Below are positions 25,019-34,298 of a DNA stretch of 64,000 nucleotides, in pieces. The stretch covers positions 515,105-579,104 of the forward strand of contig NZ_WHNZ01000061.1 of assembly GCF_013141725.1 (NCBI RefSeq), read 5' to 3'. The position numbers and the translations under genes were made by a program. This DNA comes from Paenibacillus planticolens (GTDB lineage Bacteria; Bacillota; Bacilli; Paenibacillales; NBRC-103111). The notes below the pieces were generated by a model that saw nothing but the letters and a program-made list of their open reading frames with translations, made no database searches and was not told the DNA's origin. Within the stretch, counting starts at the first letter, position 1; every line of letters begins with the position of its first letter.

Positions 25019-26134
25019 CTATATCAATGACTCACGTGCGATAACCTTAATCCCCTTCGGTGCGTGAACGGCAAGTTGCGCTCCGGAAACACTATTCACT
25101 TTGATCCATCCTAAACCGGAGATGAGCACATCCATTTGTTTCCCCTTAGGAATGTTGATCCCATGCTTCACAAATTTAGGCAGCTCGTCCAAATCCGCTT
25201 CGTTCGGAGGCGCAAGCATTACGCCCTTATGTCCTTCGTACAGCTCATCAGCCCGCTCCAGCTTCGTGCGATGAATTTGGATCGCATTGGAGATGTAGCA
25301 AGTAAACGACTGATGGTCGCCTTTAATAAAATCAAACCGGGCTAAAGCACCGAAGAACAGCGTCTGTGCTTCATTCAGTTGAAAGACGATCGGTTTGAGC
25401 GGCTTATCAGGCATAATACGGGCCAGATCGCGCTTCTTCACCACCTCAGTTAAACGGTGCAAGTGCACAATCCCCGGCGTATCTACGATAAACCGGCCAT
25501 CATCGAGCGGGATTTTGACCAAATCCAGCGTCGTGCCCGGGTACTGGGATGTCGTTAGCTCCGCTTCCAAATCGCTGTAATCACTGATTAAACGGTTGAT
25601 CAGCGTCGATTTGCCGACATTCGTAGCACCGACAACATACACATCCATGTTGCCGCGGTATTCCTGCACAGCCGTAATCACACGGTCGAAGCCGATGTTT
25701 TTCTTGGCGCTGCAAAGGATAATGTCAACAACCTTGAGGTTCGCCTCTTTGGCTCTGCGCTGCACCCAATTGATAATCTTGTTGGCATTGGTCACTTTCG
25801 GCAGCAAATCAATTTTGTTGACGACAAGCAGTACCGGATTCGAACCGACAAACCGGCTTAAACTGGAGATCATGCTGCCTTCAAAATCGAAAATATCTAC
25901 AATCTTCACAACCAACGCTTTGGTTTGACCGACATGTCCGAGCAATTTCAGGAAGTCGTCCTGCTGCAGCGTGATGCTTGAAGATTCGTTATAATGCTTG
26001 ATCCGATAGCAGCGCTGACAAATCAACGGCTCCTTCTGCAGCGCTTCTGCCGGAATAAATCCGAGCTTGGTCTTGTCTTCTGTTTGCAGCAATACGCCGC
26101 AACCCGCACAATGAATAATCGTTTCTGTACTCAT
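25019..26134 (-). CDS. yqeH: Ribosome biogenesis GTPase YqeH
   Basis: A 371-residue circularly permuted GTPase needed for 30S maturation. An N-terminal zinc finger shows CAGCG and CQRCYRIKHYN. The GTPase motifs occur in permuted order: VVNKIDLLPK (G4) precedes VVGATNVGKSTLINRLI (G1) and IVDTPGIVH (G3). A C-terminal domain follows. The ATG at 26134 is preferred because TTAGGAGG lies upstream at a normal distance; an earlier frame start at 26170 would overlap yqeG. Confidence 0.96.
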   Translation of the reverse strand: MSTETIIHCAGCGVLLQTEDKTKLGFIPAEALQKEPLICQRCYRIKHYNESSSITLQQDDFLKLLGHVGQTKALVVKIVDIFDFEGSMISSLSRFVGSNPVLLVVNKIDLLPKVTNANKIINWVQRRAKEANLKVVDIILCSAKKNIGFDRVITAVQEYRGNMDVYVVGATNVGKSTLINRLISDYSDLEAELTTSQYPGTTLDLVKIPLDDGRFIVDTPGIVHLHRLTEVVKKRDLARIMPDKPLKPIVFQLNEAQTLFFGALARFDFIKGDHQSFTCYISNAIQIHRTKLERADELYEGHKGVMLAPPNEADLDELPKFVKHGINIPKGKQMDVLISGLGWIKVNSVSGAQLAVHAPKGIKVIARESLI

Positions 26135-26142
26135 GAAACCTC

Positions 26143-26667
26143 CTAATTCTTCATCCTGGCATTCGCCCATTTCTCAATCCGCCGGTTAATTCGCGTGAAA
26201 AAACCTTCGTCATTGATGGAAATCGGATTCACCAGAATCGTGTAAAGCCCCATTCGATTGCCGCCAAGCACATCCGTCAGCATTTGGTCGCCTATGACAG
26301 CTGTTTGTCTCGCATTCGTACCAAGCAGCTTCATAGCCTTGTGAAATGAAACGTTCCATGGTTTCTTGGCCCGGTGAATGAATGGAATGCCTAACGGTTC
26401 TGCAAAAGCAGATACGCGGCCATGATTATTGTTGGATACAATAACGACCTTAAAGCCCATTTTCTGCAAATGATTCAACCACTCTATTAACTCAGGGGTC
26501 GCATGCGGATCGCGTGCGCCGACGAGCGTGTTATCGAGATCAGTAATAATACCGCGAACACCAAATCCCCATAGATGATTGGCATCAATATCATAGATTG
26601 TATGTACAGACTGTCTGGGTACGAGCTTTTTCAGCAAACCATTTCCCTCCAACTGCTTCCTCGACAT
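26143..26667 (-). CDS. yqeG: HAD-superfamily phosphatase YqeG
   Basis: A 174-residue HAD family, subclass IIIA, phosphatase. The catalytic motif is ITDLDNTLVGA (nucleophile Asp and general acid Asp); motif II is VVIVSNN, motif III has the Lys in HRAKKPW, and motif IV is AVIGDQMLTDVLGGN. Related to the yeast mitochondrial phosphatidylglycerophosphatase GEP4, so a lipid phosphatase role is possible. First gene of the yqe run at the right end. Confidence 0.94.
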   Translation of the reverse strand: MSRKQLEGNGLLKKLVPRQSVHTIYDIDANHLWGFGVRGIITDLDNTLVGARDPHATPELIEWLNHLQKMGFKVVIVSNNNHGRVSAFAEPLGIPFIHRAKKPWNVSFHKAMKLLGTNARQTAVIGDQMLTDVLGGNRMGLYTILVNPISINDEGFFTRINRRIEKWANARMKN

Positions 26668-26728
26668 ATACGAGAAACTATACCATAGTGACCCGTTTGT
26701 TGCAAAAAGAAAAGAACATATTTTCCCA

Positions 26729-27505
26729 CTAGGTACGGGCTGGAAGCGGCAGCCAGTTCAGGACATTTTGGATTTTGCGGTCCCAATAGCCCCACTCATG
26801 TTCGCCCGGCTCCTCTTCGTAGGTTAAGTCTAGTCCCAATTCCCGGCAATAGTCACGGAAGCGAATGTTATCTTCATATAGAAAATCTTCCGTACCGCAG
26901 CACTGATAAAGCTGGGGTTTCACACCCTTGTTAGCTGCCACCTGCTCCGCCAAGTAAAACAAATCGTTCCCGCTGCCTTTGATTTTCGTCACATCGTCAT
27001 AGATCAGCTTAAAATCGTCCGGAAAGTTTAAAGCTCTATGCGAAATGTCAAGTGCACCCGATAAGCTGGCGGCGGCTGCAAACCGGTCCGGATGAGTAAG
27101 CGCCAATTTCATGGCGCCATATCCGCCCATTGACAAGCCCGCTGCATAATTCAATTCTCTTTCCTCCGCCAGCGGGAAAAAGGATCTCGCTAACGCCGGC
27201 AGTTCTTCACTAATAAACGACCAATATTTCGGACCTGCCGCCATATCCGCATAAAAACTCCGATTCACGGCAGGCATCACGACGGCAATCCCTAATTGGG
27301 CGGCATAACGCTCAATCGAGGTTCTCCGCATCCATATCGTGTGATCGTCCGATAAACCGTGCAATAAATACAGCGTCGGATGCTTTTTCCCATAGCTCTC
27401 AGAAGACATCCCGATCTGATTTTGAGCCGCTTGCGGCAAAATGACATACATGGAAGCTGAAACACCAAGTGTATCCGAATAAAAGTTGCAATCAATAAAT
27501 GCCAT
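26729..27505 (-). CDS. Alpha/beta-hydrolase esterase (esterase D / tributyrin esterase family)
   Basis: A 258-residue cytoplasmic serine esterase. LYLLHGLSDDHTIWM carries the oxyanion-hole region; GLSMGGYG places the nucleophile at Ser125; the His is in EPGEHEWGYWD and the Asp near the TEDFLYED segment. The family includes bacterial acetyl- and tributyrin esterases and S-formylglutathione hydrolase relatives. No signal peptide is seen. The exact substrate is unknown. ATG is preceded by GAGAGGAGC. Confidence 0.9.
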   Translation of the reverse strand: MAFIDCNFYSDTLGVSASMYVILPQAAQNQIGMSSESYGKKHPTLYLLHGLSDDHTIWMRRTSIERYAAQLGIAVVMPAVNRSFYADMAAGPKYWSFISEELPALARSFFPLAEERELNYAAGLSMGGYGAMKLALTHPDRFAAAASLSGALDISHRALNFPDDFKLIYDDVTKIKGSGNDLFYLAEQVAANKGVKPQLYQCCGTEDFLYEDNIRFRDYCRELGLDLTYEEEPGEHEWGYWDRKIQNVLNWLPLPART

Positions 27506-27530
27506 ATGTAAATGCTCCTCTCATTATGAA

Positions 27531-27558
27531 AGCCACCCTCCCTTGAGGGTGAGTGGCT
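27531..27558 (-). terminator. Hairpin after the transglutaminase gene
   Basis: AGCCAC (27531-27536) pairs with GTGGCT (27553-27558), with an inner CCCTC/GAGGG extension. The minus strand has no strong T run after it, so this may be a weak terminator separating the upstream operon from the esterase gene. Confidence 0.42.
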
Positions 27559-27566
27559 TGAAGTAT

Positions 27567-29798
27567 CTATTTCATTTGTTCTTTTAATTTGGAAATAGAT
27601 TGGCTCACGGTTTGATAGTCGGCTTCGGACGAAACCGCCTGACTGTATTTCGCACGTTCGAACAACTCAAGCACCGTTTCCAGGTCGTTTTTCATCCATT
27701 TGCTCTGGCTGGACCAACGGGCTGTCGCCTCACGCATCGTTTCATGCTCGAGTCTGGTGTATCCTTTGCGCCGGCTCATGCGCAGCAGTTTTTCGAATTC
27801 AACGATAATTTTCTGATTGAAGTTAACGGCTTTCAGCTGCTTTCTGCGTTTACGCCATTCCCGAAGGTACGCACTGCGGAAGAAGAACACAGCGCCGGCA
27901 GCTGCCACAGCAGCGATACCAATACCGCTGAGCGTCAACCAAAGCCATGTAAAGCTTGGAGGCTGCACCGTTTCTTCAGGCAATGTAACAGGATCGCTCT
28001 CCGTGGAGAGATCAACGGGCGGCGGCGTTTTCTCAGGAAACACATTCGGCAGCGTGAAGCCGGAAGTCGGCTCAAAAGCAATCCAGCCAAAGCCTTCAAA
28101 ATACACTTCAACCCAGGAATGCGCGTCCGAGTTACGGACTGTGTAGGTGCCTGCAGCATCTCTATCGATGTCTTCGCCCAATTGACTCAAAATACCGAAT
28201 TCCCTTATCTGATCAGGGACAGGAGAAGCTCCAGAGGAGTAACCCTTCACCCAGCGGGTCGGCAGTCCGATCGAACGGGCAAGCACGGCCATTGACGTAG
28301 AATAGTAATCGCAGTACCCCTGTTTGATTTCAAACAAGAAACGGTCTACAAAATCTTTGCTCTTGCCTTTGCTTTCGTCCGGAGTGTTCGTATACGGGAA
28401 ATGCTCTGACAAATAAGCCTCGATCAGTTTCGCCTTATCATACGAATTCGTAGCTGATTTGGTAATGTCGAGAGCAAGCTGTTTGACACGGTCCGGAAGA
28501 TCCGCAGGCACCTGCAAATACTCCGCCCATTCCGGCTTGTTCGTATAATCAACATTAACCTCACGCAATTGCTCTACATCCAGAATGGGCTCCTCTGAAA
28601 TAATCGCATATTCTTTGGGATAACTCGTTTTGCTCGCAAAACGGAGCTCGGATTGTCGTGGCGACCATAGAATGCGCTGGAACGGATTCTCGCCTTGGTT
28701 CACTTCCACCAAACGCTGGATGGCGTAACCCCCGAAGAGAACCGGAAAAACCTCTTCCCTCTGCATCACAACGGTTTGCTTGACTTCTTGCGTTTTCAAG
28801 AGCGACAGATCAAACCTTGGATCAAGCGGCAGCGTGTTCAGATTGACCCGATTGACCGGCAGCTTCTTCTCCGTTGCACTGAGCTCCCACCCTTTTCCAT
28901 TGTATTGCGCTCTCGTCTCGCCACGGAAATAAGTACGTTTGCTCGTTTCAACCGTCATAACGGGCGTGTAATCAAATTGAAAACCGCCGCCGAGATGGCT
29001 GTCATCCCTGCTGTAGCCGGACGAAGAATCGGCAGCAGAGGCCGCCACGCTGACCCCTTTTCCCAATAAAGGAACGGGTTCTCCTCGACTAACCTTGTAG
29101 GCCGTGTAAGGATCGGTTAAGACAGGGTCTACCGTAGGTGCGAATAACCCGACAAGAGAAATAATGCCAACAATCAGTCCGATTGGAAGCAGGATAGATG
29201 ACGGATAATCGGTAATCGTCTCCCAAATGACTGGAGCTCGCTTCTTCAGCTTGGCGAAGTGACGAACCATCAGCAGCGAAAAGCCGCAGAAGATCACCAT
29301 CGCAACTTGAGGCCACAGGAAGATCGTACTAAAGGAGTCCCGTATGGCAAAAAATAAAATACTGACTGCAATGAGCACAAACACGCGCAGTCTGGATGTC
29401 ACCGACCACATGGCAAACAAATAAGCGAGCCACGCGACTAGGCTGAACCAAATGTACGGTTCTAACTGACCTGCATTCAAGGCGATCCATTTGAGCGCAC
29501 TTTTCCAAGTCGTCACCTTCACAGCGGCATAATGATAACCCATCCCTATGAGGTGAAGCCCGATGACCAAAACAAATTGAATCAAGACGCGCCATGCGCG
29601 GCGAAGGTGCGGAATCAGGTATGTGGCAGCCGTAAGGCTAAGTGTCCATGTGACAAAGGCGACCGTTTCCGGAAGCCATAAGCCATCTTCCTTCATGATC
29701 CAAATCACAAACTGATACAGGAAAATTCCTGTAAGTATCGCAGTAGCGCGTTGTTCCCAATCCTTAAAAAGAAATCCTTTCCAGAATGAGTTAAGCAT
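27567..29798 (-). CDS. Membrane-anchored transglutaminase-like protein (DUF3488/DUF4129 type)
   Basis: A 743-residue membrane protein with about six N-terminal hydrophobic helices, a large extracytoplasmic part, and a C-terminal cytoplasmic tail after one more helix. The transglutaminase core shows GYCDYYSTSMAVLARSIGLP (catalytic Cys), DAHSWVEVYFEGFGW (His) and FEPTSGF. These proteins often accompany MoxR and DUF58 genes as here and are thought to act on extracellular protein or peptide substrates. ATG at 29798 overlaps the DUF58 gene stop by 8 bp; upstream in-frame starts fall inside that gene. Confidence 0.92.
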   Translation of the reverse strand: MLNSFWKGFLFKDWEQRATAILTGIFLYQFVIWIMKEDGLWLPETVAFVTWTLSLTAATYLIPHLRRAWRVLIQFVLVIGLHLIGMGYHYAAVKVTTWKSALKWIALNAGQLEPYIWFSLVAWLAYLFAMWSVTSRLRVFVLIAVSILFFAIRDSFSTIFLWPQVAMVIFCGFSLLMVRHFAKLKKRAPVIWETITDYPSSILLPIGLIVGIISLVGLFAPTVDPVLTDPYTAYKVSRGEPVPLLGKGVSVAASAADSSSGYSRDDSHLGGGFQFDYTPVMTVETSKRTYFRGETRAQYNGKGWELSATEKKLPVNRVNLNTLPLDPRFDLSLLKTQEVKQTVVMQREEVFPVLFGGYAIQRLVEVNQGENPFQRILWSPRQSELRFASKTSYPKEYAIISEEPILDVEQLREVNVDYTNKPEWAEYLQVPADLPDRVKQLALDITKSATNSYDKAKLIEAYLSEHFPYTNTPDESKGKSKDFVDRFLFEIKQGYCDYYSTSMAVLARSIGLPTRWVKGYSSGASPVPDQIREFGILSQLGEDIDRDAAGTYTVRNSDAHSWVEVYFEGFGWIAFEPTSGFTLPNVFPEKTPPPVDLSTESDPVTLPEETVQPPSFTWLWLTLSGIGIAAVAAAGAVFFFRSAYLREWRKRRKQLKAVNFNQKIIVEFEKLLRMSRRKGYTRLEHETMREATARWSSQSKWMKNDLETVLELFERAKYSQAVSSEADYQTVSQSISKLKEQMK

Positions 29799-31077
29799 AC
29801 CGTTTCGCCCCTCCCAGCAGGTTAGGCAAGTCCGATAACTGACTGACCTCATACCCCATATAACCTTGTGAGCGAATCGCTTTGATCCAGTCATTCTTCG
29901 CGCTCTCCTGCTCCATGCCCTGCAGTTGGAAAACATGGGACGGTTCGGCATGAACCCACATATGACAAGGGTTCATTTGAAGATGCGAGAGCTGCGTCAG
30001 CACCTGCATCATCACGGAGCCCTTCTGCGGCGAAATAAGGACAAAGAAGCAGCCGGCAGGCAGTTCCCGCGAATGTTCTTTTAAAATTTGCTGCAGCGGG
30101 TGAAAGCCGTCGGCCTCAACGCCGACCAAATGTTTTAAAATATGCTTATGATGGTTTTGGCTTTGTTTCGGTTCAAAATACGTGGATTCTTTGCCGATTG
30201 AAAGCAGTCCCAACGCCAAATCGCGGCCCGCTCCATAACGGAACAAAGATGCGGCCACAGACACGGCTAGTTCAAATTCGGCAGCGTCGCCATAAGCGCG
30301 AGCCGTCCGGTCTAGTAAAACAATCGTTTTGGGCAGCGACTCCCGCTCGAACTCTTTCGACTTCCAGGTCCCAGTCTTGGCGGTTGCATTCCAGTGAATA
30401 CGGGATAACCGATCACCGTAAATATACTCGCGGACGCCGTTAATTTGCGTCGTTTCCCGGTGAGCCCTTGTCGTCGTGGAATGATGCTGCATGCCTTTGA
30501 GCATTTGGTGGAACTGGGCCCATTCCCGGATCGCTACGGTTTGCGGATAAACCGTAATCGATTGCTGCAGCTCCAAACGTCCTTTGTGTTGGAAGAAGCC
30601 GAAAATATCCTCGGTCACACATTCCGTCTCACCGAACCGGTAATATCCCCTTCGCAGCGGAGGCGTGCTGTACAACAGTTCCCCTCTCCGCTTCCAATCC
30701 GGGATCAACGAACCTTCGAAGATAGTTTCTTCTCCGCTCTGACGAATAAACTGATCCTTAATGATCATATAAGGAATCGGCCAGAAGCCTGGAATTTGCA
30801 CGCTAATCCCGATTTGCAGCGATTGCCCCGCCTCAAGTTGGGCATCCTGCCCGGTAACGGACAGCTTGCGCGTTCCTTGAGCGCGCTTGATGCCGCTCCA
30901 GTTGCCGGAGAGCAGATAAACTGACAATAAGGCGATGATAATAAAAAGCATGGAGGCCAGCTTCCCCCCTTGAAACAGCAGGAAGAATAAGCTAGCCGCG
31001 AAGCATGAAATCAATAGCCATAGAGGAGCCGGAAACCGGGGACGTTCCCCGAATCGCTTGAATACCGGTCGCGTCAT
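29791..31077 (-). CDS. DUF58 domain protein (vWA-like)
   Basis: A 428-residue protein with two membrane helices near the N terminus (about residues 18-55) and a DUF58 region holding the conserved RIHWNATAKTG segment. DUF58 proteins adopt a von Willebrand A-like fold and occur beside MoxR ATPases. This gene is between moxR-like and transglutaminase-like genes in a three-gene operon (32041 to 27567), with a 4 bp gap after moxR. Biochemical role unproven. Confidence 0.92.
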   Translation of the reverse strand: MTRPVFKRFGERPRFPAPLWLLISCFAASLFFLLFQGGKLASMLFIIIALLSVYLLSGNWSGIKRAQGTRKLSVTGQDAQLEAGQSLQIGISVQIPGFWPIPYMIIKDQFIRQSGEETIFEGSLIPDWKRRGELLYSTPPLRRGYYRFGETECVTEDIFGFFQHKGRLELQQSITVYPQTVAIREWAQFHQMLKGMQHHSTTTRAHRETTQINGVREYIYGDRLSRIHWNATAKTGTWKSKEFERESLPKTIVLLDRTARAYGDAAEFELAVSVAASLFRYGAGRDLALGLLSIGKESTYFEPKQSQNHHKHILKHLVGVEADGFHPLQQILKEHSRELPAGCFFVLISPQKGSVMMQVLTQLSHLQMNPCHMWVHAEPSHVFQLQGMEQESAKNDWIKAIRSQGYMGYEVSQLSDLPNLLGGAKRYA

Positions 31078-31081
31078 AGGC

Positions 31082-32041
31082 TCACTTCTCCAATCGAACC
31101 GGCACGCGAACCTGCTCGAAAATCGCGCCGAGAACAGAAGTCACCGTGGCCCCGTCCATGCGCGCTTCGGAATGAAGAATCATCCGGTGACCGAGCACGT
31201 ATGGCGCTAGGTACTTGATGTCATCAGGGATGACATAATCTCGGCCCCTCAAGAAGGCAAAAGCTTTGGATGCAAGCACCAGCGACAGCGTAGCCCGCGG
31301 ACTTGCGCCAAGAAATACAGCCGGATGCTCGCGCGTTTTTCTGGTGATGTTGACTAAATAATCCGCCACTGCATCATCCATATGTACGCTGCGAGCCTGC
31401 TCCTGCGCGGCCAAAACTTCGGATGTATCCATCACGGGATGCAAAGCTTCCATCGGATGGGCTTTGCTTTGGGAGGCAATCATTTGCTTCTCAGCCGCTT
31501 CGCTAGGGTAGCCTAGGCTAAGTTTAACCATAAAGCGGTCGAGCTGTGCTTCCGGCAATATGTAAGTGCCTTCGAAATCAATCGGATTTTGGGTAGCCAG
31601 CATCAGGAAAGGCGAAGGCAGCTCATGAATATCGCCGTCTACCGTAATATGATGCTCTTCCATTGCTTCCAGCAAAGCCGATTGTGTTTTGGTCGTTGCA
31701 CGGTTGATTTCATCTACGAGCAAAATATTCGCCATAATAGGCCCGGAACGAAACAGGAATTTTTCTTCTTTGGGATGATATATAGAAACACCGGTAATAT
31801 CGGATGGTAATAGATCGGGATTACACTGGATACGGCGGAATTGGCCGTCGATCGAACGCGCGAGAGCCTTGATCAGCACCGTTTTGCCTGTACCAGGCAC
31901 ATCTTCAAGCAAAACATGCCCACCGGCCAGCATCGCAGTAAGCAGCAATTCAATTTCAGCACTCTTCCCGAGAATGCATGATTCTAAATTCGTTTTCAGC
32001 CTAGCTAAAACTTCTACATGATGATGGGTGGCAGTTTCCAT
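31082..32041 (-). CDS. MoxR-family AAA+ ATPase
   Basis: A 319-residue AAA+ ATPase. Walker A is in LLEDVPGTGKTVLIKAL, Walker B in ILLVDEINRA, sensor 1 in LATQNPIDFEGTYILPEAQLDRFM, and the C-terminal helical domain contains LGASPRATLSLVLASKA. MoxR ATPases are thought to act as chaperones for the vWA-like partner encoded next to them. First gene of the operon. ATG at 32041 is preceded by AGGAGGA. Confidence 0.94.
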   Translation of the reverse strand: METATHHHVEVLARLKTNLESCILGKSAEIELLLTAMLAGGHVLLEDVPGTGKTVLIKALARSIDGQFRRIQCNPDLLPSDITGVSIYHPKEEKFLFRSGPIMANILLVDEINRATTKTQSALLEAMEEHHITVDGDIHELPSPFLMLATQNPIDFEGTYILPEAQLDRFMVKLSLGYPSEAAEKQMIASQSKAHPMEALHPVMDTSEVLAAQEQARSVHMDDAVADYLVNITRKTREHPAVFLGASPRATLSLVLASKAFAFLRGRDYVIPDDIKYLAPYVLGHRMILHSEARMDGATVTSVLGAIFEQVRVPVRLEK

Positions 32042-32384
32042 GTCTTAATCCTCCTTAGCGTTTTCGCAAGAAACTTACGTCGTAAGAGCTGCTGAGTTTT
32101 GTAAGGAAATTTACGTTGTCATAAAGCATGAGTTGAGATTCGTAGGTGTTTGCTCTGCTATATGTAGAAACCTCATCCAATCGCTACGATTAGGCGAAAA
32201 AACGCCTAATATGACAGTAATCCTTAAAATAAAGAGAAAAAGTGCGTAAATCCAGTTTACAGTAAAGTATTTCGTCCGTATACTTGTATTTCCTCTAAAT
32301 TTATTTGTTAAAATTAACCATGTGAATAAATTGGTGTTAAAGGTACTTTCTTGCGGATCTCCGGCCCTCGGTAGCGATGGTTAC
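32042..32384. other. Intergenic region between MoxR and SpoVA operons
   Basis: No gene is seen. It holds the MoxR ribosome binding site, an 8 bp stem with an A6 loop (ATTAGGCG/CGCCTAAT, 32189-32210), and an A+T-rich stretch (32210-32340) likely to contain the operon promoter, which I could not place firmly. Confidence 0.55.
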
Positions 32385-32430
32385 CAAAAAACAAAGGAGT
32401 TAAGCACACAAGCTGCTTAACTCCTTTGTT
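32385..32430 (-). terminator. Strong terminator of the SpoVA-like operon
   Basis: A perfect 17 bp stem (32390-32406 with 32414-32430) with a 7-nt loop is followed on the minus strand by TTTTTT (32386-32391). It lies 6 bp after the spoVAE stop. Confidence 0.92.
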
Positions 32431-32435
32431 TTGAT

Positions 32436-32786
32436 TCAGCCTTTTGGCTTAACAAAAACGGCGGCAATAAACGAGAAAATAATCGCGGCCGATATCCCCG
32501 CGCTGGTCACTTTGAATATCCCTGTGATGATGCCGATATACCCGTCCTTATGCAGCTCCTCAAGCGCGCCATGCACTAAGGCATTGCCGAAACTGGTAAT
32601 CGGAACGGTCGCTCCCGCACCGGCAAATTCAATGAATGGATCGTACAGATTGCAGCCGTCTGCGATAGCGCCAAGGACAACGAGCGTGCTCATGGTATGT
32701 GCCGGCGTCAGCTTGCCAACATCCATTAAAAGCTGCCCAAAGACGCAAATCGCGCCGCCAATGACAAAAGCCCAAAAAAAGTTCAT
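32436..32786 (-). CDS. spoVAE: Stage V sporulation protein AE (SpoVAEb type)
   Basis: A 116-residue protein with three or four membrane helices and the family segment GAGATVPITSFGNALVHGAL. It is a membrane subunit of the SpoVA channel that moves dipicolinic acid into the developing spore and out during germination. ATG at 32786 overlaps the spoVAD stop by 4 bp; a long upstream extension in the same frame reads across spoVAD and is not part of the protein. Confidence 0.94.
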   Translation of the reverse strand: MNFFWAFVIGGAICVFGQLLMDVGKLTPAHTMSTLVVLGAIADGCNLYDPFIEFAGAGATVPITSFGNALVHGALEELHKDGYIGIITGIFKVTSAGISAAIIFSFIAAVFVKPKG

Positions 32787-33802
32787 GCGTACAACCCTCC
32801 AGACTCTATTGAAACTGCATGCGCAATACAAGGGATGCTTTCCCCTTGCTGGAAGGAAAGCGGAGACAGTAAAGCGCCTGTAGCCACAACCAGAATACGT
32901 TTCAGCTCCCCCTTCTTCATACGTTTGAGAAGATGACCGTAAGTAACCGTTGCCGAGCACCCGCAGCCGCTGCCTCCCGCTTGCACATTCTGCCTGCCCC
33001 GCTCATAGATCATTAAACCGCAATCGTCATACGTCGTTTGGTCAATCGGAACCTTGTGCTTATGAAACAGCTCGCGCGCAATTTCGGAGCCAACCGCGGC
33101 GAGATCGCCGGTCACAATCAGGTCGTAATACCCCGGCTCACGGCCCAGATCGCGAAAGTGCGCCTGAATCGTATCGACAGCCGCCGGCGCCATCGCAGCG
33201 CCCATGTTAAACGGGTCGGTAATGCCCATATCCACGACACGCCCAATGGTTGCCGCGGTGATGACGGGGCCGTCCCCCGTCTTGGCGAGCACCGCGACCC
33301 CGGCGCCCGTCACCGTATACTGCGCTGTCGGCGGCTTCTGCGATCCGTACTCCGTCGGATAGCGGAACTGCTTCTCCACCGTGCAGTTATGGCTGCAGGT
33401 TCCTGCCATCGCATAATTGGCCGCCCCTGAATCCAACAGCTGCGCGGCCAGCGCCAACCCTTCCATCGACGTCGAGCAAGCGCCGAAGATGCCGAGATAC
33501 GGCATGCCCAGCGTGCGCGCCGCAAACGTATTGGAGATGATCTGATTCATCAGATCGCCTCCGATATAGAACTGAATCTGACCGCCGGTAAGCCCGGCGT
33601 TGTCTAAAGCGTGCTGCGCGGCTTCCTCGAGCAGCGCTTTCTCCGCTTTTTCCCATGTTTTCTGTCCGACGGTCAGATCGCCATGGACGATATCGAAGTC
33701 TTTGGCAAGAGGCCCTTCGCCTTCATCAGGCCCAACGACCGTTCCTGTGGACAGGATGACGGGGCGGTTCTCGAAGACCCAGCTTTGATGCCCTTTCAGC
33801 AT
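32783..33802 (-). CDS. spoVAD: Stage V sporulation protein AD
   Basis: A 339-residue protein with a thiolase-like fold that binds dipicolinic acid. It opens KGHQSWVFENRPVILSTGTV, has the FGACSTSMEGLALAAQLLD segment and the EYGSQKPPTAQYTVTGAGV stretch. ATG at 33802 is preferred because GGGTGGGGG precedes it; a GTG at 33817 lies inside spoVAC. The 33.1-33.6 kb part of the gene is G+C-rich compared with its neighbours. Confidence 0.96.
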   Translation of the reverse strand: MLKGHQSWVFENRPVILSTGTVVGPDEGEGPLAKDFDIVHGDLTVGQKTWEKAEKALLEEAAQHALDNAGLTGGQIQFYIGGDLMNQIISNTFAARTLGMPYLGIFGACSTSMEGLALAAQLLDSGAANYAMAGTCSHNCTVEKQFRYPTEYGSQKPPTAQYTVTGAGVAVLAKTGDGPVITAATIGRVVDMGITDPFNMGAAMAPAAVDTIQAHFRDLGREPGYYDLIVTGDLAAVGSEIARELFHKHKVPIDQTTYDDCGLMIYERGRQNVQAGGSGCGCSATVTYGHLLKRMKKGELKRILVVATGALLSPLSFQQGESIPCIAHAVSIESGGLYA

Positions 33803-33806
33803 ACGA

Positions 33807-34280
33807 TCAGCCCCCACCCATAATGATTAAATGCAAAAGACCGACAACAAACGCAGCCACTGTGCCAAACACGATAACCGAGCCAGCGAGTTTGAACATG
33901 TTCCCGCCAACGCCAAGGACCAGTCCTTCGCTCTTATGCTCGATCGCCGCAGAACAAAGGGAGTTCGCAAATCCTGTAACCGGTACAGCACTGCCAGCTC
34001 CTGCCCATTGCGCAATTTTGTCGTAGATGCCGAAGCTCGTCAAAATGACTGAAATAATAATTAATACGGCAACCGTCGGATTGCCGGCTGTTTTTTCCGT
34101 AAAACCAAACCAATTAATGAACATTTGCATAAAGCATTCACCGATCAAACAAATGACCCCGCCAACTAAAAAAGCCCTAATGCAATTTTTCAACACAGGC
34201 CTCTTCGGCTCGACCCGCTTTGCCAATTCCTGATATTCCTGCTGGGTCATTGTGAGATTCTTCTTCTTATTGTCGGCCAT
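33807..34280 (-). CDS. spoVAC: Stage V sporulation protein AC
   Basis: A 157-residue protein with four membrane helices, a conserved GAGSAVPVTGFANSLCSAA segment, and the IEHKSEGLVLGVGGNMFKLAG stretch. SpoVAC acts as a mechanosensitive channel component in spore dipicolinate release. It lies between the DUF421 gene and spoVAD with gaps of 18 and 4 bp. Confidence 0.96.
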   Translation of the reverse strand: MADNKKKNLTMTQQEYQELAKRVEPKRPVLKNCIRAFLVGGVICLIGECFMQMFINWFGFTEKTAGNPTVAVLIIISVILTSFGIYDKIAQWAGAGSAVPVTGFANSLCSAAIEHKSEGLVLGVGGNMFKLAGSVIVFGTVAAFVVGLLHLIIMGGG

Positions 34281-34298
34281 ACTTTCCCTCCTGCATGG